Positions 16,257 through 23,989 of a stretch of DNA of 64,000 bases are shown piece by piece. Under the pieces are notes generated by a model, which was not told the DNA's origin, ran no database searches, and was given only the letters and a program-made list of their open reading frames with translations. The first letter of the stretch is position 1. Every line of letters begins with the position of its first letter. The stretch comes from Actinomadura parmotrematis (GTDB taxonomy: Bacteria; Actinomycetota; Actinomycetes; Streptosporangiales; Streptosporangiaceae), in contig NZ_JAIBOA010000005.1 of assembly GCF_019458805.1 (NCBI RefSeq), positions 124,001 to 188,000 of the forward strand. Reading direction: 5' to 3'. Both the position numbers and the translations under genes were made by a program.

Positions 16257-17633
16257 GTGAGCACTGCCGATCCCACCGGCGCCGAGCCCACCGACGAGGA
16301 CCGGAAGAAGGTCCGCTACCCGTTCGAGCGGCACACCCCCGAGTACCGCGGCCGGTTCGAGGAGATCGCCGGCGAGATGCACGCCCGCTGCCCGGTCGCC
16401 TGGAGCGACACCTACGGCGGCCACTGGGTCGCGGCCGGCAACCAGGAGGTGTTCGACCTCGCCCGGTCCGCCGAGTACCTGTCCAACGACCACGACGTCA
16501 AGGGCGAGCGGCGCGGCTACCAGGGCATCTCCATCCCGCCGCCGACCCGCGCGGGCCGCGGCGGGTTCCTGGAGATGGACCCGCCCGAGCAGCGGCACTA
16601 CCGGCAGGCGCTGAACCCCTACCTGTCGCCCGCCGCCATCGCCCGCTGGATCCCGGTCATCGACGAGCTGGTCCGCGCCTGCCTGGACGAGCGCATCGAG
16701 AGCGGCACGATCGACTTCGTCGACGACCTCGCCAACATCGTCCCGGCCGCGTTCACGCTGGCGATGATGGGCATCCCGCTGAAGAAGTGGACCATCTACA
16801 ACGAGCCCGCGCACGCCGCGATCTACACGCCGCCGCACTCGCCGGACATGCCGCGCGTCGCCGAACTGCACGGCGCGATGGTCCGCGACCTGTTCGGGCA
16901 GCTGCTGGAGATCAAGGCGAACCCGCGGCCCGGCCTCGTCGACGCGCTCGTGCACGCCGAGATCAACGGCGCGAGCCCCACCGACGAGGACCTCATCGGC
17001 GTCCTGTCGCTGCTCATCGGCGGCGGGTTCGACACCACGACGGCGCTCACCGCGCACGCCCTGGAGTGGCTGTCGGAGCACCCCGGCGAGCGCGACCGCC
17101 TCAGCCGCGAGCGCGACACGCTGCTGAACTCGGCGACCGAGGAGTTCCTGCGCTTCTACACTCCCGCCGTCGGCGACGGCCGGACCATCTCGGCCGACTG
17201 CGAGATCGCCGGGACGCGGTTCAAGGAGGGCGACCGGCTCTGGCTGTCGTGGGCGATGGCCAACCGCGACCCGAAGGCGTTCCCCGACCCCAACAGCGTC
17301 GACATCGCCCGCAGCGGCAACCGGCACAACAGCTTCGGCCTCGGCATCCACCGCTGCATCGGCTCCAACGTGGCGCGCACCGTCTTCAAGCGGATGATCG
17401 TCCAGGTGCTGGACCGGATGCCGGACTTCCGCTGCGACCCTGCCGGCGCGGTGCACTACGAGACGATCGGCGTCATCAACGGCATGCAGCACCTGCCGGC
17501 CGTCTTCACCCCCGGCGAGCGGATCGGCGCGGGCCTCGACGAGACCCTGGACGCCCTGCAGCGGGTCTGCGACGAGCAGCGGCTCGCCGAGCCCGTCACC
17601 GTCCACCGGTCCCGCGCGAAGCTCGCCGAGTGA
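16257..17633 (+). CDS. Cytochrome P450
   Basis: A 458-residue soluble bacterial P450. The I-helix oxygen-activation motif GGGFDTTT is at residues 255-262, the ExxR pair at Glu296-Arg299, and the heme loop FGLGIHRC at 360-367 with Cys367 as iron ligand. GTG start, 13 bases after the ferredoxin. It should hydroxylate the pathway substrate; nearby CoA-ester and aldolase genes suggest a steroid-like, terpenoid or branched acid. The stop overlaps the next gene's GTG (GTGA). Confidence 0.95.
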   Translation: MSTADPTGAEPTDEDRKKVRYPFERHTPEYRGRFEEIAGEMHARCPVAWSDTYGGHWVAAGNQEVFDLARSAEYLSNDHDVKGERRGYQGISIPPPTRAGRGGFLEMDPPEQRHYRQALNPYLSPAAIARWIPVIDELVRACLDERIESGTIDFVDDLANIVPAAFTLAMMGIPLKKWTIYNEPAHAAIYTPPHSPDMPRVAELHGAMVRDLFGQLLEIKANPRPGLVDALVHAEINGASPTDEDLIGVLSLLIGGGFDTTTALTAHALEWLSEHPGERDRLSRERDTLLNSATEEFLRFYTPAVGDGRTISADCEIAGTRFKEGDRLWLSWAMANRDPKAFPDPNSVDIARSGNRHNSFGLGIHRCIGSNVARTVFKRMIVQVLDRMPDFRCDPAGAVHYETIGVINGMQHLPAVFTPGERIGAGLDETLDALQRVCDEQRLAEPVTVHRSRAKLAE

Positions 17634-19306
17634 GTTCCGCCGACGGCGGCGCGGGCCGCCCGCTGCCCGAACTGACCGCCGAGAACGCGTTCTTCTGGAC
17701 GGCGGGCGAGGACGGGCGGCTCCGCTTCCAGGAGTGCGCCGCCTGCGCGGCGCTGATCCATCCGCCCCAGCCGGTCTGCCGCCACTGCCGCGGCGGCCGG
17801 CTCGGGGTGCGGGAGGTGTCGGGCCGCGGGACGCTCGTGTCCTTCACCCTCAACGAGCGCTTCGCGCTGCCCGGCCTGCCTGCTCCTTATGTGGTGGCGC
17901 GGGTCGCGATCGACGAGGACCCGCGGGTCCGGCTCACCACCAACGTCGTCGGCTGCGACCCCGGCGACCTCGAACTCGGCATGCCGGTCGAGGTCGTCTT
18001 CGAGCGGCACGAGGACGTCTGGCTGCCGTTGTTCCGCCCGGTCCCGGGCGGGGAACCGCGCCCGCTGCCGCCCGACGGTCCCGAGCCCGAGGACGTGGCG
18101 CGGCACGTCCGGCCCATGGCCACGGCGGACAAGTTCGAGGACAGGGTCGCCCTCACCGGCGCCGGCGCGTCCGAGATCGGCCGCCGCCTCATGCGGCCGC
18201 CCCTCGCACTCACCGTGGAGGCGTGCGCGGCGGCCGTCGCCGACGCCGGCCTGACCATGGACGACATCGACGGCCTCGCCACCTACCCGGGCGCCGGCCC
18301 GTTCGGCGGGTTCGGCGAGGGCGGCGTGACGGCGCTGGAGGCCGCCCTCGGGCTCCGGCCGACCTGGCACAACGGCGGGGCCGAGACCTTCGGGCCGGGC
18401 GGCTCGCTGATCGCGGCGATGCTGGCGGTCGCGGGCGGCCTGGCCCGGCACGTCCTCTGCTTCCGCACGGTGTGGGAGGCCACCTACAACGCGCTCGCCC
18501 GCGAAGGGAAGATCGCCGCGTCGCCGCCGGCCCGCGTCGGCGCCGGGCAGAGCTGGACGATGCCGTTCGGGGCGACGTCGGCGGCCCACTCCCTCGCCCA
18601 GAACGCGCAGCGGCACTTCCACCGCTACGGCACCACGCGCGAGACGCTCGGGTGGATCGCCCTCAACCAGCGTGCGAACGCCGCTCTCAACCCCGCCGCC
18701 GTCTACCGCGATCCGCTCACGATGGACGACTACCTGACGGCCCGGCCCATCACCGCCCCGTTCGGGCTGTACGACTGCGACGTGCCCTGCGACGGCGCCG
18801 TCGCGGTCGTGGTGTCCTCCCGCGAGGCCGCCCGCGACCTGGACCGGCCGCCCGTCCTCGTCGAGGCGGTCGGCACCCAGATCGTCGAGCGGCTCGAATG
18901 GGACCAGAGCACCTCCACGCACGAGCCGCAGGTCCTCGGCCAGGCCGCCCACCTGTGGACGCGGACGTCGCTGCGCCCCGACGACGTCGACGTGGCCGAG
19001 CTGTACGACGGCTTCACCCTCAACTGCCTGTCGTGGATCGAGGCGCTCGGGTTCTGCGGCATCGGCGAGGCCAAGGACTTCCTGGACGGCGGCAAGAACA
19101 TCGCCCGCGACGGGGTCCTGCCGCTCAACACCCACGGCGGCCAGCTCTCGCACGGCCGCACGCACGGCATGGGCCTGGTGCACGAGGCCGTCGTCCAGCT
19201 GCGCGGCGAGGCCGGGGACCGGCAGGTGCCGGGCGCGCGCGTCGCGGTCGTCAGCAGTGGCGGGCTCACGCCGAGCGGCGCCATCCTGCTCCGCACGGAC
19301 ACTTGA
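17630..19306 (+). CDS. Fusion of DUF35 zinc-ribbon/OB-fold domain and Ltp2-like thiolase-fold aldolase
   Basis: A 558-residue protein made of two units. Residues about 15-145 are a DUF35 domain: a zinc ribbon with Cys36, Cys39, Cys50 and Cys53 followed by an OB fold (SGRGTLVSFTLNERF, YVVARVAID). Residues about 170-558 are a thiolase-fold lipid-transfer-protein-like enzyme ending in HGGQLSHGRTHGMGLVHEAV. In cholesterol breakdown Ltp2 and a DUF35 partner form a complex that cleaves a beta-hydroxyacyl-CoA by retro-aldol reaction; here the two parts are covalently joined. No MaoC-type hydratase partner lies in the window. It overlaps the P450 stop by 4 bases. A retro-aldolase role is inferred. 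Confidence 0.9.
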   Translation: MSSADGGAGRPLPELTAENAFFWTAGEDGRLRFQECAACAALIHPPQPVCRHCRGGRLGVREVSGRGTLVSFTLNERFALPGLPAPYVVARVAIDEDPRVRLTTNVVGCDPGDLELGMPVEVVFERHEDVWLPLFRPVPGGEPRPLPPDGPEPEDVARHVRPMATADKFEDRVALTGAGASEIGRRLMRPPLALTVEACAAAVADAGLTMDDIDGLATYPGAGPFGGFGEGGVTALEAALGLRPTWHNGGAETFGPGGSLIAAMLAVAGGLARHVLCFRTVWEATYNALAREGKIAASPPARVGAGQSWTMPFGATSAAHSLAQNAQRHFHRYGTTRETLGWIALNQRANAALNPAAVYRDPLTMDDYLTARPITAPFGLYDCDVPCDGAVAVVVSSREAARDLDRPPVLVEAVGTQIVERLEWDQSTSTHEPQVLGQAAHLWTRTSLRPDDVDVAELYDGFTLNCLSWIEALGFCGIGEAKDFLDGGKNIARDGVLPLNTHGGQLSHGRTHGMGLVHEAVVQLRGEAGDRQVPGARVAVVSSGGLTPSGAILLRTDT

Positions 19307-19342
19307 ACGGGCCGCGCTCGCGGCGGGACGAAGGAGGACGAC

Positions 19343-19873
19343 ATGGCGGACGCCGGGGACGTGGCGCTGCTGCTGGTCCGGGTGGTCGTGGGCGTGACGA
19401 TGGCCGCGCACGGCTACAACCACTGGCGGGGCGGCGGCCGCATCGCGGGCACCGCGGGCTGGTTCGAGGGCCTCGGGCTGCGGCACGGGACGCTGCAGGC
19501 GTGGACGAGCGTCGTCACCGAGATCGGCGCCGGCCTGCTGCTCTCGGTCGGGCTGCTGACGCCGCTGGCGTGCGCGGCGATCGTGTCGGTGATGCTGGTG
19601 GCGGGGCTGCTCGCGCACCGGCCGAACGGGTTCTTCGTGTTCAAGGAGGGCTACGAGTACGTCCTCGTCCTCTCCGTGGTGTGCGTCGCGGTGGCGATGC
19701 TCGGGCCGGGCGGGCTGTCGGTGGACGACGCCGCCGGCATCGTGGTGGACGGCTGGGCGGGCGGCGCGGTCGCGGCCGGCGTCGCGGTGGTCGCGACGGC
19801 GGGCCTGCTCGCGGCGTTCTGGCGGCCGCGGGTCACCGAGAAGGAGAGCGAGAGCGCCGGCGTTCCGGGGTGA
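19343..19873 (+). CDS. DoxX family integral membrane protein
   Basis: A 176-residue membrane protein with four hydrophobic helices, beginning with LLLVRVVVGVTMAAHGYNHW; the early Arg and His-Gly are typical of DoxX proteins. A strong GAAGGAGG ribosome site precedes the ATG. It closes the dioxygenase operon. DoxX members are linked to quinone-side redox or oxidative-stress functions, so it might help pass electrons from the pathway to the membrane, but the sequence does not show this. Its last 41 bases overlap the converging mftF gene. Confidence 0.85.
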   Translation: MADAGDVALLLVRVVVGVTMAAHGYNHWRGGGRIAGTAGWFEGLGLRHGTLQAWTSVVTEIGAGLLLSVGLLTPLACAAIVSVMLVAGLLAHRPNGFFVFKEGYEYVLVLSVVCVAVAMLGPGGLSVDDAAGIVVDGWAGGAVAAGVAVVATAGLLAAFWRPRVTEKESESAGVPG

Positions 19874-21323
19874 CCGCGGTCTGGGGCCTGTCGATGCGCA
19901 GCGGGCGCCAGGCGACGAGCGGGCGCACGGGTGCGAGGGTGCGGGCCTTCCAGCAGCCGGTCCAGACGCCTGCGCCGTAGGCGACGTCGTCGGCGATCGA
20001 CCCGAGCGCGTACCGGGCGGGACCGAGGTCGGGACGGCGCTCCCGCCACGTGTTGAAGGCCGGGCCGAGCAGCAGGGACGCGGCGGCGAGGCGCCGCCGG
20101 CGGCCGCCCGCGACGATCAGTGCGGCGAGGGCGGGGGCGGCGAACTGGGTGGCGTAGCGGCCCGTCCCCAGCCACGTCTGGCGGACGGCGTCCAGCATCG
20201 CGCGGGGCGTGCCCTCGGTGGGGACGCCCGCCTGCCGCAGCGTCCGGAGCATGACGAGGTTGGAGGCGCCGAAGGCGGCCGCCGCCGCGAAGGGCCGTCC
20301 GGCCAGCAGCGCGGCGACCGTCACGGCGGGCCAGGGGTGCAGGACGAGCGGCGGGACCGCGCCGGGATGGCGCTGCGCGAGCGGCGCCACGGACGTGCCG
20401 TAGCGGAAGCGCCGTTCCAGCAACCCGCGCCAGGTGGGGGGTTCGTGATGGCCGACCCGCACGGCGGGGTCGTAACGGATGCGCCAGCCCTGCTCGTGCA
20501 GGCGCCACACCAGGTCGACGTCCTCGCCGACGCGCATCGCGGCGTCGAACACCGCGCCGTCGCGGGCGACGGCGGTGAGAGCGGCGGCCCGCGCGACGAG
20601 TGCGGCGGTCGGTACATAGGAGATTCGCGTTCTCGGTACGACGCGGCCGGGTTGCCCGCCGAGGCCGAGGCTCTCGTTGGCTCGTGCGAAGCGGCCTGCT
20701 CCGGTGCCGTCGGCGCGGGCGGTGATGCAGGGGGCGACGGCGGCGACGGCGGGGTCGGCGAAGTGGGCGGCGAGGCGGTCGGCCCAGCCGGGCGGGGGGA
20801 CGCAGTCGCTGTCGATGAACGCGACGAGGTCGCTGGTCACCGCTTCCAGGGCGGTGTCGCGGGCGGCGCCGGGGCCGCCGTTGACGGGCCGCCGGATGAG
20901 CGTCGCTCCGTGCCGGTGGACGGCGCGGGCGACGGCGTCGGGATCGCGGGAGCCGTCGTCGACGACGATGACGAGGTGGCGGCCGCCGAGGGCGGTGAGG
21001 CAGCGGTCGAGCAGGACGGGCCGGTCGCGGACGGGGATGACGACGGTGAGGTCGGTGCGGCGATCGGGGCCGGGGGGCGGCACGGGGTGCGCCAGTCCGG
21101 CGTCGGTGAGGCGGCGGGCGAGGGCGCCGGCGGCGGGCGAGGCGACGGGGCCGGTCTCCAGCTCGCACCAGGCGGCGCGGCCGGCGGCGGTGAGGCGGAG
21201 GACGCGGGCGGGCGACCCGCCGAACAGCAGTTCGTCGGTGAGCTGCCGGGCGCCGTCGTCCAGGGTGATCGCGAAACCGTCGGGCAGCGGCGGCGGGCGG
21301 CGCGTCACAGGGATGGTCGTCAC
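19833..21323 (-). CDS. mftF: Mycofactocin glycosyltransferase MftF
   Basis: A 496-residue GT2 family glycosyltransferase. The N-terminal 90 residues include the DDGARQLTDELLFGGSPARVLRLT segment peculiar to MftF. The GT-A domain follows with TVVIPVRDRP, VDDGSRD and AFIDSDCVPP (DxD-like metal site), then GEDVDLVWRLHEQGWRIRYDP and hydrophobic C-terminal helices. MftF adds the oligoglucose chain to premycofactocin. The GTG start overlaps the upstream SDR stop (GTGA). Last gene of the mft operon; its end overlaps doxX from the other strand. Confidence 0.93.
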   Translation of the reverse strand: MTTIPVTRRPPPLPDGFAITLDDGARQLTDELLFGGSPARVLRLTAAGRAAWCELETGPVASPAAGALARRLTDAGLAHPVPPPGPDRRTDLTVVIPVRDRPVLLDRCLTALGGRHLVIVVDDGSRDPDAVARAVHRHGATLIRRPVNGGPGAARDTALEAVTSDLVAFIDSDCVPPPGWADRLAAHFADPAVAAVAPCITARADGTGAGRFARANESLGLGGQPGRVVPRTRISYVPTAALVARAAALTAVARDGAVFDAAMRVGEDVDLVWRLHEQGWRIRYDPAVRVGHHEPPTWRGLLERRFRYGTSVAPLAQRHPGAVPPLVLHPWPAVTVAALLAGRPFAAAAAFGASNLVMLRTLRQAGVPTEGTPRAMLDAVRQTWLGTGRYATQFAAPALAALIVAGGRRRRLAAASLLLGPAFNTWRERRPDLGPARYALGSIADDVAYGAGVWTGCWKARTLAPVRPLVAWRPLRIDRPQTAVTPERRRSRSPSR

Positions 21324-22120
21324 AGGGACAGTCCCGCGTCCACCGGTACGACGGCCCCGGTCATGCCGCCGGACGCCGGGCTCGCCAGGAAGGCGAGGAC
21401 GGCGGCGACCTCGGCCGGGTCCAGCAGGCGTCCCAGAGGTTGTTGCGCGGCGAAGGCGGTGGCGGTGGGCAGGCCGTAGAGGCGTGCGCTCTCGGCGAGG
21501 ATCGAGGTTTCGGTCGAACCGGGGCTGACGGCGTTGGCGGTCACTCCCGAGGCACCGAGTTCGACGGCCAGCGCCCGTATCAGGCCGGTGACACCGGCCT
21601 TGGCGGCGCAGTAGGCGGCCAGCATGGGCAGGCCGCGGGTCGCGGCGGCGGACGCGACGGCGAGGAACCGTCCGGCGCGCGGCAGCGGTGCCCGCAGCAG
21701 GGCGGGAACGGCGGCGCGGGCGAGATTGAGGACGCCGCCGAGGTCGACGTCCAGGACGGTCTGCTCCTGTTCGGCAGGGACCTCCCAGAGCGGTGCCCCG
21801 CCCGCGATGACCCCTGCGGCAGCGATCGCGGCGTCGAGCCTGCCCCACTGGCGTTCGGCCTCCTCGACGCATGCGCGCAGCGCGTCGGCGTCGCGCACGT
21901 CGGCGGCGACTGCCTGGACCATGCCGGGGCGTCCGGCGAGGCGGTCGGCCTCCTTGACGACGGCGGTGAGGTCGGCTTCGGAGGCCATCGGGTACGGGAG
22001 GGCGGGGTCGTCGGCGGCGAGGTCCACGGCCATGACAGCCCAACCCTGCGCGGTGAGCGCGAGGGTGGTCGCGGCGCCGATGCCGCGGGCGGCGCCGGTG
22101 ACCACGGCGACGCGCGTCAT
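21320..22120 (-). CDS. Mycofactocin cluster SDR family oxidoreductase
   Basis: A 266-residue SDR with TGAARGIGAATTLAL at the N-terminus, the catalytic Ser in VASAAATRG and Tyr-Lys in YCAAKAG. It belongs to the SDR subfamily that regularly sits between mftE and mftF in actinobacterial mft loci. Overlaps of 4 bases on both sides show it is translated with them. It may be a mycofactocin-using dehydrogenase or a cluster accessory; its substrate is unknown. Confidence 0.88.
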   Translation of the reverse strand: MTRVAVVTGAARGIGAATTLALTAQGWAVMAVDLAADDPALPYPMASEADLTAVVKEADRLAGRPGMVQAVAADVRDADALRACVEEAERQWGRLDAAIAAAGVIAGGAPLWEVPAEQEQTVLDVDLGGVLNLARAAVPALLRAPLPRAGRFLAVASAAATRGLPMLAAYCAAKAGVTGLIRALAVELGASGVTANAVSPGSTETSILAESARLYGLPTATAFAAQQPLGRLLDPAEVAAVLAFLASPASGGMTGAVVPVDAGLSL

Positions 22121-22788
22121 CGGTCCACCGCCTGCGCGACCAGGTCTTCCACGGCGTGCCGGAGGAGGCGGTCGCCCTCGCGGGCGCAGGCTCCCGCCGG
22201 GTCGCCGAGGACGCCGTTGGGCGTGACGGGCCGCAGGCCCTCGGTGCGGAGCCGTGGCATGAGGTCGGCGAGGGGCGCGGTGTTGCCCGCAGCGGCCCGG
22301 TCCAGGTGGACGCGGTGCGGGGCGAGGGCCAGCATGACGGAGGTCTCGGTGCGTCCGGCGTGCGCGTCGCCGCCCCAGCGCGGCGACCAGGCGGCGACGT
22401 CGTGGCCTTCGTCGCGGACGCGCCGCACCGCGCTCGTGACGGCGCGCGTGTTGCCGCCGTGCGCGTTGACCAGCAGGACGCGGGGGAACGTCGCGGCGGC
22501 CGAGCGCAGCAGGTGCATGAGGAGCAGCCCGGCGGTCTCGTGCCCGATGGACAGCGTGCCGGGGAACCCGCGGTGCTCGTCGCTGGCGCCGTAGGCGACG
22601 GGCGGCGCGACGACGACGCGGGGGACGCGCGCGGCGAGGCCGTCGGCGAGGGCGACGGCGATGTCGGTGTCGGTGCTGAGGGGCAGGTGCGGGCCGTGTT
22701 GTTCGGTGGCGCCGACGGGGATGACGAGAATCGCGTTCTCGATGGCGGCGGCGGTGTCCGGGGAGGCGAGGTGGGCGAGCCGCGTCAC
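22117..22788 (-). CDS. mftE: Mycofactocin precursor peptidase MftE (creatininase family)
   Basis: A 223-residue creatininase-fold metallopeptidase. Metal-binding residues are visible in PVGATEQHGPHLPLSTDTD (Glu, His, Asp) and VNAHGGN (His), with a late Glu in AGRTETSVM. MftE releases the Val-Tyr-derived dipeptide product from the modified MftA. The GTG start has a GGGGGAG ribosome site and follows mftD by 19 bases. An imperfect copy of the island operator lies inside its first 65 coding bases (22725-22741). Confidence 0.94.
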   Translation of the reverse strand: MTRLAHLASPDTAAAIENAILVIPVGATEQHGPHLPLSTDTDIAVALADGLAARVPRVVVAPPVAYGASDEHRGFPGTLSIGHETAGLLLMHLLRSAAATFPRVLLVNAHGGNTRAVTSAVRRVRDEGHDVAAWSPRWGGDAHAGRTETSVMLALAPHRVHLDRAAAGNTAPLADLMPRLRTEGLRPVTPNGVLGDPAGACAREGDRLLRHAVEDLVAQAVDR

Positions 22789-22807
22789 CGCTCCCCCCGG
22801 CCGCGCC

Positions 22808-23989
22808 TCATTCCGGGGCCCCGAGGGTGCGGGTGAAGCCGGGCGGGACGAGGACGTCGTCGGGGGTGAGGTCGTGCACCGACGCGCGGCCGAGGCCGAG
22901 CAGCGTCGAGTCGATGCCGTTGCGCAGGATGTCCAGGACGTTCTCCACGCCCGCCTGCCCGTTGGCGGCGAGTCCCCACAGGTAGGCGCGGCCGATGAGA
23001 ACGGCCCTCGCGCCCAGCGCGAGGGCCTTCACGACGTCGCCGCCGCGGCGGATCCCCCCGTCGAGCAGGACCTCGACCTGGTCGCCGACGGCCGCGGCGA
23101 CGGCGGGCAGCGCGCGGATCGTCGCGGGCGTCCCGTCGAGGTTGTTGCCCCCGTGGTTGGACACCGAGATCGCGGACGCGCCGGCATCCACGGCGCGCTT
23201 GGCGTCGTCGACGCGGATGACGCCCTTCAGCAGGAACGGGCCGCCCCATTCCTTGCGCATCCAGGCGACGTCGTCCCAGCTCGGCGGCGCGGTCTGCATC
23301 CACTGCCCGTAGGCGCCGAAGAACGTCGGCGCGGTCTCGCCGGGCGCGGCCAGGTTGGGGGTGGTGAGGTCGGGCAGGGTGCGGCGGCGCGCCCAGTCGA
23401 GCAGCCAGCGCGGCCTCGCCAGCACGGCGGGCGCGAGGCGCGCGGCCTCTTTGAAGTCCAGCGACTCGGGGATGCGGGGGCTGCCCCAGTCGCGGCCGTG
23501 GGAGAACGACCAGTCCAGGGTGACGATGAGGCCGCGCGCGCCGGCGGCGCGGGCGCGTTCCATCTGGCGGAGCATGAAGTCCTTGTCGCCCATCCAGTAC
23601 ATCTGGAAGAACGTCTGCGGGTTGGCCGCGACGACCTCCTCGACGGGCTTGCTGGAGAACGAACTGACGCCGATCGCGGTGCCGCGCGCGGCGGCGGCGC
23701 GGGCGACGGCGACCTCGCCGTCGGGGTGGACGGCCTGCACGCCGGTCGGGGAGATGACGACGGGCAGCGAGATCGGCTCGCCGAGGACGGTCGTGGCGAG
23801 GCCGCGCTCGGCGGCCGAGCCGGCGACGTGCGGCGCGAAGCCGAGCTCGGCGAACGCCTCGGTGTTGCCGCGGTAGGTGACGCCGCGCTCCGAGCCGGCG
23901 AGGAGCGCCCCGTACACCGGCGCGGGCAGCCGCTTGCGGGCGCGCCGCTGGGCCTCGGCGACCGTCTCGAACCATCCGCCGTCACCCAT
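22808..23989 (-). CDS. mftD: Premycofactocin synthase MftD (FMN-dependent alpha-hydroxyacid oxidase family)
   Basis: A 393-residue FMN protein of the lactate-dehydrogenase/glycolate-oxidase family. FMN and active-site segments include ISPTGVQAVHPDGE, the catalytic SNHGGNNLDG region and LLDGGIRRGGDVVKALALGARAVLIGR. MftD oxidatively deaminates the MftE product to premycofactocin. The ATG at 23989 lies in the last bases of mftC (8-base overlap). Upstream in-frame ATGs fall inside mftC and are rejected. Confidence 0.94.
   Translation of the reverse strand: MGDGGWFETVAEAQRRARKRLPAPVYGALLAGSERGVTYRGNTEAFAELGFAPHVAGSAAERGLATTVLGEPISLPVVISPTGVQAVHPDGEVAVARAAAARGTAIGVSSFSSKPVEEVVAANPQTFFQMYWMGDKDFMLRQMERARAAGARGLIVTLDWSFSHGRDWGSPRIPESLDFKEAARLAPAVLARPRWLLDWARRRTLPDLTTPNLAAPGETAPTFFGAYGQWMQTAPPSWDDVAWMRKEWGGPFLLKGVIRVDDAKRAVDAGASAISVSNHGGNNLDGTPATIRALPAVAAAVGDQVEVLLDGGIRRGGDVVKALALGARAVLIGRAYLWGLAANGQAGVENVLDILRNGIDSTLLGLGRASVHDLTPDDVLVPPGFTRTLGAPE

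Noticed and set aside
20628-20646. GAGATTCGCGTTCTC in mftF
   Set aside because: Arms do not match when aligned to the N3 spacer, and it lies deep in coding sequence.
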